Source of the DNA: Marinobacter subterrani
GTDB lineage: Bacteria > Pseudomonadota > Gammaproteobacteria > Pseudomonadales > Oleiphilaceae
Direction of reading: 5' to 3'
Length of the DNA: 64,000 nucleotides
Assembly: GCF_001045555.1 (NCBI RefSeq)
Contig: NZ_LFBU01000002.1
Span: 372,001 to 436,000 of the forward strand
Below the pieces are notes generated by a model. That model had not been told where the DNA came from and did no database searches. It worked only from the letters and a program-made list of their open reading frames with translations. A program made the position numbers and the translations under genes. Positions 35,567-45,137 of this stretch are shown here, piece by piece. The number at the start of each line of letters is the position of its first letter. Positions within the stretch are counted from its first letter, which is position 1.

Positions 35567-36826
35567 TCAGGATGTGCCGTTTATTGGATAAACAAGCTCA
35601 CCCTTGGACGCATTTTCCGGAGCCACTGGCACCACGTCGCCGTTCTTGAGTTGTATGACAACCGGCACAGGCTTGATATTGTTGTGGAAATGACTTCCTT
35701 CTTTGGCAAACCCTACGGGGCCATAGAAGGTTTCAATGTCGGTGTCTTCAATGGCTTTGGCGAGTTGTACCCGGGTTTCCTGATCCCATGGCGGCGCTTT
35801 GCCGAGCCGGCGTGCGGCGTCCTGCAGCACCAGGCCACTGGCTGAACACGCGGCCTCGGTGTAATCCGGCCGCGTTCCCCACCTGGAAAAGGACAGGTCG
35901 GAATAGTCACTTGCGGTTCCAAACAGATCGTCTTTGTATGGTAATCCCGCGGTCCACACGGAAACGCCGAGGACGCCTTCCGACTCGCTTCCGGTTTCAT
36001 TGATGAAGGCTGCGGAGGTGACGCCATAGTGCATGATGAGCGCTTTGGGTTTGTAGTTCAGTGCCTTCGCCGTATTCACAAAATTGATAAAGACACTTTC
36101 GTGCCCCCCCACGGCCACGACGTCCGGATCAGCTGCTTTGAGCTTGGAAACAATGGCCGAAAGATCTGAGTTGGCGGGGAACAGCTCGTAGCTCAGTAAC
36201 TCCAGGCCGGATTCTTCAACACCCTTGCGGAAGCCCTCCGCTGTCTCCTTGGAAAATGGCTCATCCACCCCGATCACCGATGCGGTTTTTGCCCGATCGC
36301 CGAGAGTGTCGGCTAACACCACCATGGACTTGTCAGTGGTCAGATCCACCGCCGGAATCATCCCGAAATTGAAAGGCGGTTTGGCCAGCCACACGTTTGG
36401 TGACTCGGCTGAGCCGGAAATCATCGGCACCTTGTACTTTGCGCTGATGGGTTGCACTGCGAGCGTGACGCCCGAGGTATAGGGCCCGAACAGGACGTCC
36501 ACCTTGTCTTGAATGATCAGCCGTTCAGCGGCATCCGCACCGGAGGCGGGTCTTGACTGGGCATCACCATAAAACATTTCCACGGGATACCGTTTTCCTG
36601 CAATCTCGATACCTCCGAGTTTGTTGATTTCTTCGGCCCAGAGGTCATACCCCCTGCGAGTCAGGTTGCCACCAAAACGATTGGCACCGGATAGCGAGGT
36701 TACGACACCGCACCGGACCTTGTGCTCCTGTGCGTTAACGTTCAACGCGGGGAAACCAAGGGTCATTGCGCCAGTGCCGAGTATGGAATTCCTTAGAAAT
36801 TTCCTGCGGGAAAATTTATCACTCAT
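35567..36826 (-). CDS. Tat-exported ABC substrate-binding protein, system 1
   Basis: Periplasmic binding protein of 419 residues of the type I (LivK/AmiC) fold. The N-terminus carries a twin-arginine signal, SRRKFLR, then a hydrophobic stretch and NVNAQ cleavage region, so it is folded before export. VRCGVVTSLSGANRFGGNLTRRGYDLWAEEIN (about residues 37-70) is the ligand-binding start. I chose the ATG at 36826 so the Tat motif is at the N-terminus. Amides, urea, amino acids or aromatic acids are all possible ligands. First gene of the importer operon; the 36827-37113 gap upstream shows no other gene. Confidence 0.87.
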   Translation of the reverse strand: MSDKFSRRKFLRNSILGTGAMTLGFPALNVNAQEHKVRCGVVTSLSGANRFGGNLTRRGYDLWAEEINKLGGIEIAGKRYPVEMFYGDAQSRPASGADAAERLIIQDKVDVLFGPYTSGVTLAVQPISAKYKVPMISGSAESPNVWLAKPPFNFGMIPAVDLTTDKSMVVLADTLGDRAKTASVIGVDEPFSKETAEGFRKGVEESGLELLSYELFPANSDLSAIVSKLKAADPDVVAVGGHESVFINFVNTAKALNYKPKALIMHYGVTSAAFINETGSESEGVLGVSVWTAGLPYKDDLFGTASDYSDLSFSRWGTRPDYTEAACSASGLVLQDAARRLGKAPPWDQETRVQLAKAIEDTDIETFYGPVGFAKEGSHFHNNIKPVPVVIQLKNGDVVPVAPENASKGELVYPINGTS

Positions 36827-37060
36827 AAACCTGCTCTCCCTCAATGGGAATGGGTGCATTCAGTGCCTTGCCGTAAATGCGGTGATGCCGTGTCGAAGCC
36901 GGAAAACCAGCCGTGCAGTTATTCCAGACACATGTTTATGGTTAGTCCAGATTTCTGAGGTTTTCAAACTGGATTGGGAAATACGTTTAATCGGCGTTGG
37001 ATTTTCGAGGGTCAATAACAGGGCGTGACGGATAGGCAAAAAGCCGGGATATGGAGCAAC

Positions 37061-37085
37061 AACGCCGCCCCGGAAGGGCGGCGTT
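37061..37085. terminator. GC-rich hairpin between SDR and ABC importer
   Basis: AACGCCGCCC and GGGCGGCGTT form a perfect ten-base stem with a five-base loop, about 28 bases after the SDR stop on the minus strand. No T run follows on either strand, so it may be a weak or factor-assisted terminator. Confidence 0.5.
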
Positions 37086-37113
37086 AAAGCAGGCTGGAAG
37101 AGCCAGTGGGACC

Positions 37114-37863
37114 TTACAACTCCTGAGCCGTCGGCCGCAGGATGATTTCGTTGATATCGACGTCCGCCGGCTGCTCGATGGCATAGACCACGGCCCGGGC
37201 CACGGCGTCGGCGTTAATGGCCACCTCGTACAGCTCGTCCGCCGCCTTTTTGGCGTCGGGGTCGGTGATGGTGCTGGTGAGCTCGGTTGCCACGGCACCC
37301 GGGGAGATATTGGTGCTGCGGATCTCATCGCCGCCTTCCATGCGCACCCCTTCAGACAGTGCTTTCACCGCGTATTTGGTGGCGCAGTAAACCGCCGCCC
37401 CGGGGAAGACCTTGTGGCCGGCGACCGACGACAGGTTGATGATGTGGCCGCTGTGCTGTTCCCGCATGGTTGGCAGTACGGCGGCAATGCCATACATCAC
37501 GCCCTTGATGTTGACGTCCACCATCTGTTCCCACTCGTCCACCTTGAGGGCGTCCAGAGGTGCCAGTGGCATCAGCCCGGCATTGTTGACCAGCACATCG
37601 ATCCTGCCGAAGGCCTCTTTTGCCGCGGCCGCCAGCGACTCGACCTGATTACGGTCAGTCACGTCGGTGACCTGCCAGATGGCCTCGGTGCCGCTGGCGT
37701 TCAGGTCTTCGGCCAGGGCTTTCAGGCGGTCTTCCCGGCGTGCTGCCAGCACCAGTCTGGCGCCCCGGTCGGCCAGACGGCGTGCAGTGGCTTCACCGAG
37801 ACCACTGCTGGCGCCGGTAACAATCACGACTTTGCTGTTGATCGGGTCGTTGGTGTTGCTCAT
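37114..37863 (-). CDS. Short-chain dehydrogenase/reductase
   Basis: Oxidoreductase of 249 residues. The NADP(H)-type Rossmann motif TGASSGLG lies at about 14-21, followed by a second strand ending AARRED (Arg favours NADP). NNAG is near 88 and the catalytic Ser and YCATK are near 141-158. Substrate unknown; the sequence is like clavulanate-dehydrogenase-type SDRs. I used the ATG at 37863 with GAAGGAGAATG upstream. A TAGAC-type operator shared with the neighbouring TetR gene lies in its promoter, so it is probably controlled by that repressor and may clear reactive carbonyls. Confidence 0.88.
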   Translation of the reverse strand: MSNTNDPINSKVVIVTGASSGLGEATARRLADRGARLVLAARREDRLKALAEDLNASGTEAIWQVTDVTDRNQVESLAAAAKEAFGRIDVLVNNAGLMPLAPLDALKVDEWEQMVDVNIKGVMYGIAAVLPTMREQHSGHIINLSSVAGHKVFPGAAVYCATKYAVKALSEGVRMEGGDEIRSTNISPGAVATELTSTITDPDAKKAADELYEVAINADAVARAVVYAIEQPADVDINEIILRPTAQEL

Positions 37864-37905
37864 GGAACATTCTCCTTCGGGATTGCATGATTGCATAAAT
37901 GTAAT

Positions 37906-37917
37906 TAGACCAGTCTA
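37906..37917. promoter_or_regulatory. TetR-type operator upstream of SDR
   Basis: TAGACCAGTCTA, an inverted repeat TAGAC-N2-GTCTA, lies about 43 bases upstream of the SDR start. The same half-sites occur upstream of the TetR gene at 38540. Half-site wording resembles NemR boxes (TAGACC/GGTCTA). Confidence 0.65.
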
Positions 37918-37940
37918 CTAGTAACTGGCCGAAAAAAATT

Positions 37941-38528
37941 TCAGCCGATGTTCAGGCACTGTCTGAAAAAGACTCTCACGAACCGCTCCATGGGTTCCGT
38001 GGACTTGAGGACCTTCGAGCGAAGAATGGCGCCTTCCCAGCCGGACAGCAGAAAACTGGCGGCGTCTGCCGGATCTATATCGGCACCGATGTCCCCGGCC
38101 TGCTGGGCGTCACGAAGGCACTGCTCGAAGCGCTTTTCCCAACTGGCAAACACCGTGTCCAGCCGTTGCCGAAAGGCTTCATTCTGCCCCGCCAGCTCCT
38201 GGCCCAGGTTGCCGATCAGGCAGCCCCGGGTGTACTGACAGCTGGTCATGGTTTCAAAGCCGGTGTCGAAGTAGGCTCGCAGGCGGTCGACGCAGGCGCG
38301 ACTGGTGTCGTTGAGAATCCGATCCAGTTTGGCGTCGTATTCCTCCGCGAAAGTATCTATGACCGCCAGGCCGAAATCGTGCTTGCTGCTAAAGTAATGG
38401 TAGAACGACCCCTTTGGTACGCCGGCTGCCGTCAGCACGGCATTGATGCCCGTTGCGCCAAAGCCTTTATGGCCGATCAGGTCTGCGCCGGTGTGAATAA
38501 TGTGATTGCGGGTGTCGTTCGATGTCAT
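37941..38528 (-). CDS. TetR-family repressor, NemR/AcuR-like
   Basis: Repressor of 195 residues. The N-terminal helix-turn-helix ends in GVPKGSFYHYFSSKHDFG (about 36-53), wording shared with NemR and AcuR. In the ligand domain, Cys103 in TRGCLIGN aligns by eye with the redox-sensing Cys106 of E. coli NemR (SGCLTVK), so sensing of electrophiles such as aldehydes or quinones is plausible. It is divergent from the formaldehyde dehydrogenase gene with an operator between them, and a matching operator precedes the SDR gene. I infer autorepression and control of both enzymes. Confidence 0.85.
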   Translation of the reverse strand: MTSNDTRNHIIHTGADLIGHKGFGATGINAVLTAAGVPKGSFYHYFSSKHDFGLAVIDTFAEEYDAKLDRILNDTSRACVDRLRAYFDTGFETMTSCQYTRGCLIGNLGQELAGQNEAFRQRLDTVFASWEKRFEQCLRDAQQAGDIGADIDPADAASFLLSGWEGAILRSKVLKSTEPMERFVRVFFRQCLNIG

Positions 38529-38539
38529 GTTTGCTATAG

Positions 38540-38554
38540 TAGACCGGTCGTCTA
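38540..38554. promoter_or_regulatory. TetR-type operator in divergent promoter
   Basis: TAGACCGGTCGTCTA holds the inverted half-sites TAGAC and GTCTA around a nested GACCGGTC palindrome. It sits 12 bases upstream of the TetR start and about 65 bases upstream of the formaldehyde dehydrogenase start, so one site could control both. Confidence 0.65.
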
Positions 38555-38598
38555 GAACGCGTCAAATAACCGGGGTCCGCAATAGCCGAGACTCCTAA

Positions 38599-39732
<1,134 letters not shown>

Positions 39733-39751
39733 TACTGTCGTCCCTTTGATT

Positions 39752-39780
39752 GCCACCGGAAGCATCTCGCCTCCGGTGGC
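39752..39780. terminator. Hairpin after formaldehyde dehydrogenase
   Basis: GCCACCGGA and TCCGGTGGC form a perfect nine-base stem with an eleven-base loop, about 20 bases after the stop codon. No T run follows. It also lies between two convergent genes, so it may act on both transcripts. Confidence 0.55.
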
Positions 39781-39857
39781 TCACTCCGACGTGGTTTTGC
39801 GTCGCACTCTGCAAGGATCAACACACTTTTGCCGCACTCACGGCTTGCCACGACCGA

Positions 39858-40766
39858 TTAATCAAACCGGTCCCAGTAAGGCGGCTCGCCGAAAAAACCG
39901 TCAATAAAGTCGATAAAGCTGCGAACCTTGCTCGCCAGCAGTTGCCGGTGGGCATACACCGCGTAGAGCGCCATGGGTTCGGGTTCATACTCCGGCAATA
40001 ACATCTGCAATTTGCCTTCCTTGATGGCAGCGCCAGCGATGAAGGTGGGCTGCAAGGCTATCCCGGCGCCGGCTTTGGCTGATTCCACCAGTACGTCGCC
40101 GTTGTTGCTCACCATTTCGCCGCCGGTGCGGCGCCCTCTGGCTTGCAGCCATTTTTGCACCGATGGGCCAGTGTCCATATCCATGTAGCTGTAACGCAGG
40201 TACTGATGGTTGGCGAGGTCTTGCGGGTGCCCGGGAGTGCCATGTTGCTCAAGGTAGGTGGGCGACGCGCACAGCACAAGCCTGATCGGGGCGAGCCGTT
40301 TTGCGATCAGCGAGGAGCTTTTCAGGTGACCGATCCGCAGCGCGATATCAAACCCCTCCTCCACGATGTCGACCTTTCGGTCGTTCAGTTGAAGATCGAT
40401 GCTGACGCCAGGATGCATTTTCTGGAATTCGCTCAGCAGCGGCGCCATGTGTCGGATGGCAAATGACACCGGGGCGCTTATGCGCAGCAGGCCCTGGGCC
40501 TGGGTGTGCAGGTCGTCTAGCTGGTTTTCCATGTCGTCGATGTCGTTGAGCACTTGCTGGGCGCGCTGGTGATACTGGGTGCCGGCTTCGGTCAGATGGA
40601 TTTTCCGGGTGGTGCGGTTCAGCAGGCGCACGCCAAGATGCGTTTCAAGCTGGGAAACGTACTTGCTGACAAGCTGGGGCGACATCTCCAGTCGCTCGGC
40701 GGCGCGGGTAAACGTGCCTTCGTTAACAACGGTTACGAAGGCGCGCATGGCGTCGATGCGGTCCAT
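39858..40766 (-). CDS. LysR-family regulator
   Basis: Transcription factor of 302 residues: an N-terminal winged helix (about 1-60, with FTRAAERLEMSPQLVSKYVSQLETHLG) and a periplasmic-binding-like effector domain (about 90-290). It belongs to the large group of LysR proteins that neighbour DoxX, pirin or quinone-related genes. It is divergent from the DoxX gene with a perfect dyad between them, so control of DoxX and the dioxygenase is likely. Effector unknown. Confidence 0.9.
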   Translation of the reverse strand: MDRIDAMRAFVTVVNEGTFTRAAERLEMSPQLVSKYVSQLETHLGVRLLNRTTRKIHLTEAGTQYHQRAQQVLNDIDDMENQLDDLHTQAQGLLRISAPVSFAIRHMAPLLSEFQKMHPGVSIDLQLNDRKVDIVEEGFDIALRIGHLKSSSLIAKRLAPIRLVLCASPTYLEQHGTPGHPQDLANHQYLRYSYMDMDTGPSVQKWLQARGRRTGGEMVSNNGDVLVESAKAGAGIALQPTFIAGAAIKEGKLQMLLPEYEPEPMALYAVYAHRQLLASKVRSFIDFIDGFFGEPPYWDRFD

Positions 40767-40796
40767 GGGCGTGTCCTGTCCGGTGGTATTTTCTGG

Positions 40797-40817
40797 TTAT
40801 CAATTTTTTGTTGATAA
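40797..40817. promoter_or_regulatory. Dyad in LysR-DoxX divergent promoter
   Basis: TTATCAA and TTGATAA are perfect inverted arms separated by seven bases. The 21-base dyad is AT-rich, lies about 30 bases upstream of the LysR start and is a natural candidate operator for it. Confidence 0.55.
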
Positions 40818-40929
40818 TAAAGCAACAGAATCCATCTTAGTCTTTCGTTTTGGTGATAGTACAGTAGCCCCATCACCTGAGGCACTCGCTTCAGGCACAC
40901 CAACGGCAAGAAGATTCGAGGTTACGATT

Positions 40930-41373
40930 ATGAATACTCAATTCACACAGGCTTTGTTCCAATCCAATGGCGGATTTGCTGCACTGGTTCTTCGGGTTCC
41001 GGTCGGCCTGATTCTGGCCGCCCATGGTGCACAAAAACTCTTTGGCTGGTTTGGCGGTTACGGGTTGGAAGGCACCGGCCAGTGGCTGACCAGTATTGGC
41101 CTGGAGCCGGGCTACCTGATGGCCTTGCTGGCCGGTGGTGCCGAGTTCTTCGGTGGCCTGGCACTGGTACTGGGGCTGCTGACGCGCCCTGCGGCGCTGG
41201 TTGCCGCCTTCACCATGCTGGTGGCGATTTTTTCGGTACACATCAGCAACGGCCTGTTCATGTCCAACAACGGTTACGAATACGCGCTGACGCTCCTGGC
41301 AGCCACACTGGCACTGGCGGTCCAGGGTGCGGGACGGTTCTCTGTGGATGGCGTCATCCGGAAAAGCACGTAA
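40930..41373 (+). CDS. DoxX-family membrane protein
   Basis: Membrane protein of 147 residues with four helices. LRVPVGLILAAHGAQKLFGWFGGYG (about 21-45) is the DoxX hallmark. DoxX-like proteins are associated with quinone or thiosulfate oxidation and redox stress, but the role of this branch is not settled. GAGG lies ten bases upstream of the ATG at 40930; the longer open frame upstream has no family sequence. It is followed by a dioxygenase gene after a hairpin, both under the divergent LysR gene. Confidence 0.88.
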   Translation: MNTQFTQALFQSNGGFAALVLRVPVGLILAAHGAQKLFGWFGGYGLEGTGQWLTSIGLEPGYLMALLAGGAEFFGGLALVLGLLTRPAALVAAFTMLVAIFSVHISNGLFMSNNGYEYALTLLAATLALAVQGAGRFSVDGVIRKST

Positions 41374-41391
41374 TCCGGACGGGGAAAGGTT

Positions 41392-41414
41392 GGCTGGCAG
41401 GACAACTGCCAGCC
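41392..41414. terminator. Intercistronic hairpin after DoxX
   Basis: GGCTGGCAG and CTGCCAGCC form a perfect nine-base stem with a five-base loop, about 20 bases after the DoxX stop. No T run follows, so partial readthrough into the dioxygenase gene is likely. Confidence 0.5.
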
Positions 41415-41465
41415 GGTGCAAGTGAAAGAAAAGTAATAGCGTTTATCAACCCGGGAGCAATCGCC

Positions 41466-42269
41466 ATGAAGACAGCAACCGATGTCCTGTTCATATCCCA
41501 TGGCGGCGGGCCCATGCCGCTGCTGGGTGATCCCGGGCACCGTGAAATGGTGGACCGGCTCACCGAGCTGGCGGGCAAGCTCCGCAAGCCTTCGGCGATA
41601 CTGGTAGTCAGTGCCCACTGGGAGGAGTCGGTGCCGACCATCACGGCAAGCGCCAGCCCCCGGCTGATTTACGACTACTATGGCTTTCCGCCGGAATCCT
41701 ACAGCATTGAGTATCCCTGCCCGGGCGAGCCTGCGCTGGCGCACCAGGTTCACGATGCGCTGGAGCAGTCCGGGATTCCCGCGCGGCTGGATGAGCAAAG
41801 GGGCTTTGACCACGGGCTGTTTGTGCCGCTGAAACTGATGTATCCGGAGGCGGATATTCCCTGCGTACAGCTGTCGCTGGTAAACAGTCTGGAGGCCGGC
41901 GCTCATCTGGCGATTGGCCGCGCCCTGCAGGCGCTGGACTACGACAACCTGCTGGTGATCGGCTCCGGTTTTTCCTTCCACAACATGCGGGAGTTCTTTG
42001 CACCGAGCACCCCTGAGGTACAGGCCCGTAACCTGGCCTTCGAGGACTGGCTGGAGAATACCTGTGCGGACCCGGCCATTGCGGAATCCGAGCGCACGGA
42101 GCGCCTGGCGCATTGGGAGCAGGCGCCCCATGCCCGGTTCTGTCATCCGAGGGAGGAGCACCTGCTTCCGCTGCACGTATGCTATGGCCTTGCGGGCAAG
42201 CCCAGTGATTCGCATATATCGGCAAACATACTCGGCAAGAAATCCGGCACGTTCTATTGGCGTGCCTGA
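41466..42269 (+). CDS. LigB-type extradiol dioxygenase (YgiD/DODA-like)
   Basis: Class III extradiol ring-cleavage family protein of 267 residues. Metal-ligand histidines are seen in LFISHGGGP (His12), VVSAHWEES (about 51) and, near the C-terminus, CHPREEHLLPLH; the FDHGLFVPLKLMYP stretch around residue 118 is the family core. YgiD-type proteins open catechol rings such as DOPA with non-haem iron or zinc. The true substrate is unknown. GGGAG precedes the ATG. Clustered with DoxX and LysR in many proteobacteria, probably as a response to phenolic or quinone stress. Confidence 0.88.
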   Translation: MKTATDVLFISHGGGPMPLLGDPGHREMVDRLTELAGKLRKPSAILVVSAHWEESVPTITASASPRLIYDYYGFPPESYSIEYPCPGEPALAHQVHDALEQSGIPARLDEQRGFDHGLFVPLKLMYPEADIPCVQLSLVNSLEAGAHLAIGRALQALDYDNLLVIGSGFSFHNMREFFAPSTPEVQARNLAFEDWLENTCADPAIAESERTERLAHWEQAPHARFCHPREEHLLPLHVCYGLAGKPSDSHISANILGKKSGTFYWRA

Positions 42270-42274
42270 ACTGG

Positions 42275-43300
42275 CTATCGGTCCGTCAGCTTGAGTTCAA
42301 TCCGCCGGTTCTTCTGCAGGGCCTCCGGCGACGTGCCTTCGGCGACCGGGAAGAACTCACCGAACCCGGCGGCCACCATGCGTCGCTCGGGCACTCCCTG
42401 TGCCGCCAGATAGCGCACTACCGCCACCGCGCGGGCGGTGGAAAGCTCCCAGTTGGATGGGAACTGTGGCGTGTTGATGGGCACAATGTCGGTGTGGCCG
42501 TCGACGCGCAGAATCCACTCCACGTCCTCCGGAATCTTGGCCGCCACATCCAGTAGCAACTTTGCCAGCTTGTCCAGCTCGCGCCGGCCATCCGGCCCCA
42601 ATTGCGCCGAGCCTGAGGCAAACAGCAGCTCCGAGGGGAGCAGGAAGCGGTCGCCCACCACCCGGACATTTTCGTTGCTGGCCAGGATGTCCCGCAGCCG
42701 GGCAAAGAATTCGGACTGGTATTTCTCGAGCTGGTTAACGCGCTCGGCAAGCAATGTGTTGAGGCGCCGGCTGACATTTGCCAGCGCCTCTGCCTTGTCG
42801 GCGGTCGCTTCTTTCTGGAGTTTCAATGCTGCGGTGATCTGCTCCAGTTGAGCCCGGAGCGAGGCAATCTGGTTGGAGAGCCGGAGAATCATGTTTTGCT
42901 GGCTGGTGGATAGCTCCTTTTTCTCATCCAGCGCCTGGTCCATGTTTTGCAACTGCTCCGCCTGCGCCTGGGCGGTGGCGGTTTGCTGCATCAGCTGTTC
43001 GCGGGTGCTCTCGAGCCGGTCCAGGCTGGCGCTGTAGGCATCCTGCACGGTCGCCATTTCCTGTTCCAGAGCCTGGGTTTTGCTCTGCTCAAGGCCCAGC
43101 AATTCGGAAATCTCTGACAGCCGCTGGTTCAGCCGGGCCAGTTCCGAGTTGCGGTCCGACAGGGTCTGCGACAGGTAGAGCTGGCTTACCACATACACCA
43201 GCAGCATGAAGATGATCAGCATCAGCAGGGCTGACAGGGCATCCACATAGCCTGGCCAGACGTTGACGTTACTGCGGGTGCGACGCCGGGAACCGATCAT
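42275..43300 (-). CDS. MotB/OmpA-like protein with long coiled coil
   Basis: Protein of 341 residues. One membrane helix (about 18-43) carries an Asp in GYVDALSALLM, the position that conducts ions in MotB. A long Gln/Glu-rich coiled coil follows (about 45-190), then an OmpA/MotB peptidoglycan-binding domain (about 205-340) with VDGHTDIVPI and QKNRRIELKL. The coiled coil is far longer than in flagellar MotB. It overlaps the MotA-like gene by 4 bases. The pair probably forms an ion-driven envelope motor or channel of unknown purpose. Confidence 0.82.
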   Translation of the reverse strand: MIGSRRRTRSNVNVWPGYVDALSALLMLIIFMLLVYVVSQLYLSQTLSDRNSELARLNQRLSEISELLGLEQSKTQALEQEMATVQDAYSASLDRLESTREQLMQQTATAQAQAEQLQNMDQALDEKKELSTSQQNMILRLSNQIASLRAQLEQITAALKLQKEATADKAEALANVSRRLNTLLAERVNQLEKYQSEFFARLRDILASNENVRVVGDRFLLPSELLFASGSAQLGPDGRRELDKLAKLLLDVAAKIPEDVEWILRVDGHTDIVPINTPQFPSNWELSTARAVAVVRYLAAQGVPERRMVAAGFGEFFPVAEGTSPEALQKNRRIELKLTDR

Positions 43301-44025
43301 GTCAGTTCTTTCTCGGCATCAACCCGGTCAACCAGGTTGGTCACGCTGGTCAGCCACTCCTCGAGCCCGTCGTAGAACCGGTTCTGGGCGTGGCCGGCCT
43401 GGATGTCCAGAAATCCGAGAATCAGTGAGCCGCCAAGCCCTAGCAGTGAGGAGCTGAACGCCGTGCCCATGCCCTGCAGCGGGCTCAGCAGACCGGCCTG
43501 CAAATCTGCGAACACCTTGCCAAAATCCCCCTGGCCCATATCCAGATTGGTGATTACCTCGCCAACCGCGTTGATGGTGCCCAGCAGCCCCCAGAAGGTG
43601 CCCAGCAGCCCCAGGAAAATCAGCAGGCTGATAAAGTAGCGGGTGATTTCCCGTTGTTCATCCATGCGCGAGTGAATGCCATCCAGCACGGTGCGCAGGG
43701 ACAGGGTCGACAGGGTAAACCGATCCCGCTTGGCCTCCTCGCCCAGCTGCCGGGCCAGAGGTTTGAGCAGGCGCGGCTCCTGCAGCACCGACAGGCCGGC
43801 GTTGCCTGTGCGGAACTGGGAAATCCAGCGCATTTCCGGGAACAGAACGAAAACCTGCCGGTAGGTAAGCCCGATGCCAATGAGCAAAACAAAGACAATC
43901 AACAGGTTGAAGACCCAGTTGGCCATAAAGGCCTTGACCAGCGGCGCGTGAATCAGCACGCCGACCACGGCCACCACGGCCAGAAAAAGGGTCATCCAGA
44001 ATAGGGTGTGTTTGGGATTGCTCAT
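43297..44025 (-). CDS. MotA/TolQ/ExbB-family channel protein
   Basis: Membrane protein of 242 residues. Helices lie at about 8-28, 37-57, 130-152 and 185-210. SLLIFLGLLGTFWGLLGTINAVGEVI and MGTAFSSSLLGLGGSLILGFLDIQ are the two pore helices shared by MotA, TolQ and ExbB. It pairs with the MotB/OmpA-like partner in one transcription unit. Unlike PomA at 26202 it lacks the large cytoplasmic torque loop of flagellar stators, so a non-flagellar role is more likely. No Zorya partner genes are nearby. Confidence 0.83.
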   Translation of the reverse strand: MSNPKHTLFWMTLFLAVVAVVGVLIHAPLVKAFMANWVFNLLIVFVLLIGIGLTYRQVFVLFPEMRWISQFRTGNAGLSVLQEPRLLKPLARQLGEEAKRDRFTLSTLSLRTVLDGIHSRMDEQREITRYFISLLIFLGLLGTFWGLLGTINAVGEVITNLDMGQGDFGKVFADLQAGLLSPLQGMGTAFSSSLLGLGGSLILGFLDIQAGHAQNRFYDGLEEWLTSVTNLVDRVDAEKELT

Positions 44026-44180
44026 GAGCGCAGCCTTTGGTTTGAGTCTCGGAAAACCATAGCACAGGAGAAGCGACCTGGCGGATTACGGATCCCGGGC
44101 AGGGGCTAGGTTGGTTGTTGATTGATCACCGCGTTTTATATAAAGTAAACGAGTTCACAATAAATACAACGGAGCACATC

Positions 44181-45137
44181 ATGTTCTGTCAGTCATTAGC
44201 CGTTGCCCGGGTCTTTCATGGGGCTCATCCGGAAGATGTGTCGGCCTTTGTAAATCGCCATATTGGTCGCCACAGTCTGGAGTTACTGGGGGAAGAAAAC
44301 CGGGCTTCGAGCCTGAGTTTTCGCGAATTTGCCGGTTTCGGATTGTCTGAAGTCAGCTATGGCAACCATGTGCGGGTGAAAAGCCCGGCTCTGGAGGCGG
44401 TTTACCATCTTCAGATTGTCACTCGTGGGCAGTGTCTCTGGCAGAATCGGAATGACCGCCTTATGATTCGCCGGGGGCAGGCCTTGATGGTGAATCCCGA
44501 CGAGCAGATTGATCTCGAATACTCGACGGATTGCGAGAAGCTGATTATCAAAATACCGGAGCCGGTGCTAAATAGCGCCCGCGCTGCAACGACCGGCCGG
44601 ATTCCCGATGACGGCATCCGGTTTGTCAGAAGTCCCGTTGACCTGCGCCTTTGCCCGGCGTTGACCAACATTCTGGGGGCGGTCTTCTCGGAGCTCGAGG
44701 AGTGCGGAAACAACGACGTCTCCCTGGTGTCCGGGCCCTATCGGGAAATCATCCTGAAAAAGCTGTTGACTGTGTTTCCCTCGAACTGGAGCGAAACCGA
44801 TCCGGCGCTGACAAAAACGCCAGCCATGGACAGGATCATCCGTTATATCGATGAAAACCTGAAGCGGGACATCGGGATGGAGGAGCTCTCCGGCATTTCC
44901 AACATGAGCATCCGGTCGATCTACAATGCCTTTGCGCGGGCCTTTGACACCACGCCCAAGTGCTATGTCAAACACCGGAAGCTGCGTCAGTTGCGGGAAG
45001 ACCTGCAGGCCGGCCAGTACCGGAATGTCACCGAGATTGCGCTGGACTACGGCTTCAGCCACCTTGGCCGGTTCTCGTCCGATTACCGGAAGTTATTCGG
45101 CGAGCTGCCGTCTGAAACCCTGCGAATGGCCGGTTGA
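44181..45137 (+). CDS. AraC-family regulator
   Basis: Activator of 318 residues. The N-terminal cupin-like effector domain (about 1-180) resembles AraC_binding_2 proteins such as BenR and XylS-type activators. The C-terminal double helix-turn-helix (about 215-315) has RSIYNAFARAFDTTPKCYVKHRKLRQLREDL and ALDYGFSHLGRFSSDYRKLFGELP. I chose the ATG at 44181 with ACGGAG upstream. Its 3' end overlaps the convergent IclR gene by 45 bases. The aromatic-uptake neighbourhood suggests an aromatic acid as effector (inference). Confidence 0.87.
   Translation: MFCQSLAVARVFHGAHPEDVSAFVNRHIGRHSLELLGEENRASSLSFREFAGFGLSEVSYGNHVRVKSPALEAVYHLQIVTRGQCLWQNRNDRLMIRRGQALMVNPDEQIDLEYSTDCEKLIIKIPEPVLNSARAATTGRIPDDGIRFVRSPVDLRLCPALTNILGAVFSELEECGNNDVSLVSGPYREIILKKLLTVFPSNWSETDPALTKTPAMDRIIRYIDENLKRDIGMEELSGISNMSIRSIYNAFARAFDTTPKCYVKHRKLRQLREDLQAGQYRNVTEIALDYGFSHLGRFSSDYRKLFGELPSETLRMAG

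Noticed and set aside
42275..44025. Zorya anti-phage system (ZorA/ZorB)
   Set aside because: The pair is MotA/MotB-like, but no ZorC, ZorD or ZorE gene lies beside it; neighbours are a dioxygenase and an AraC regulator.
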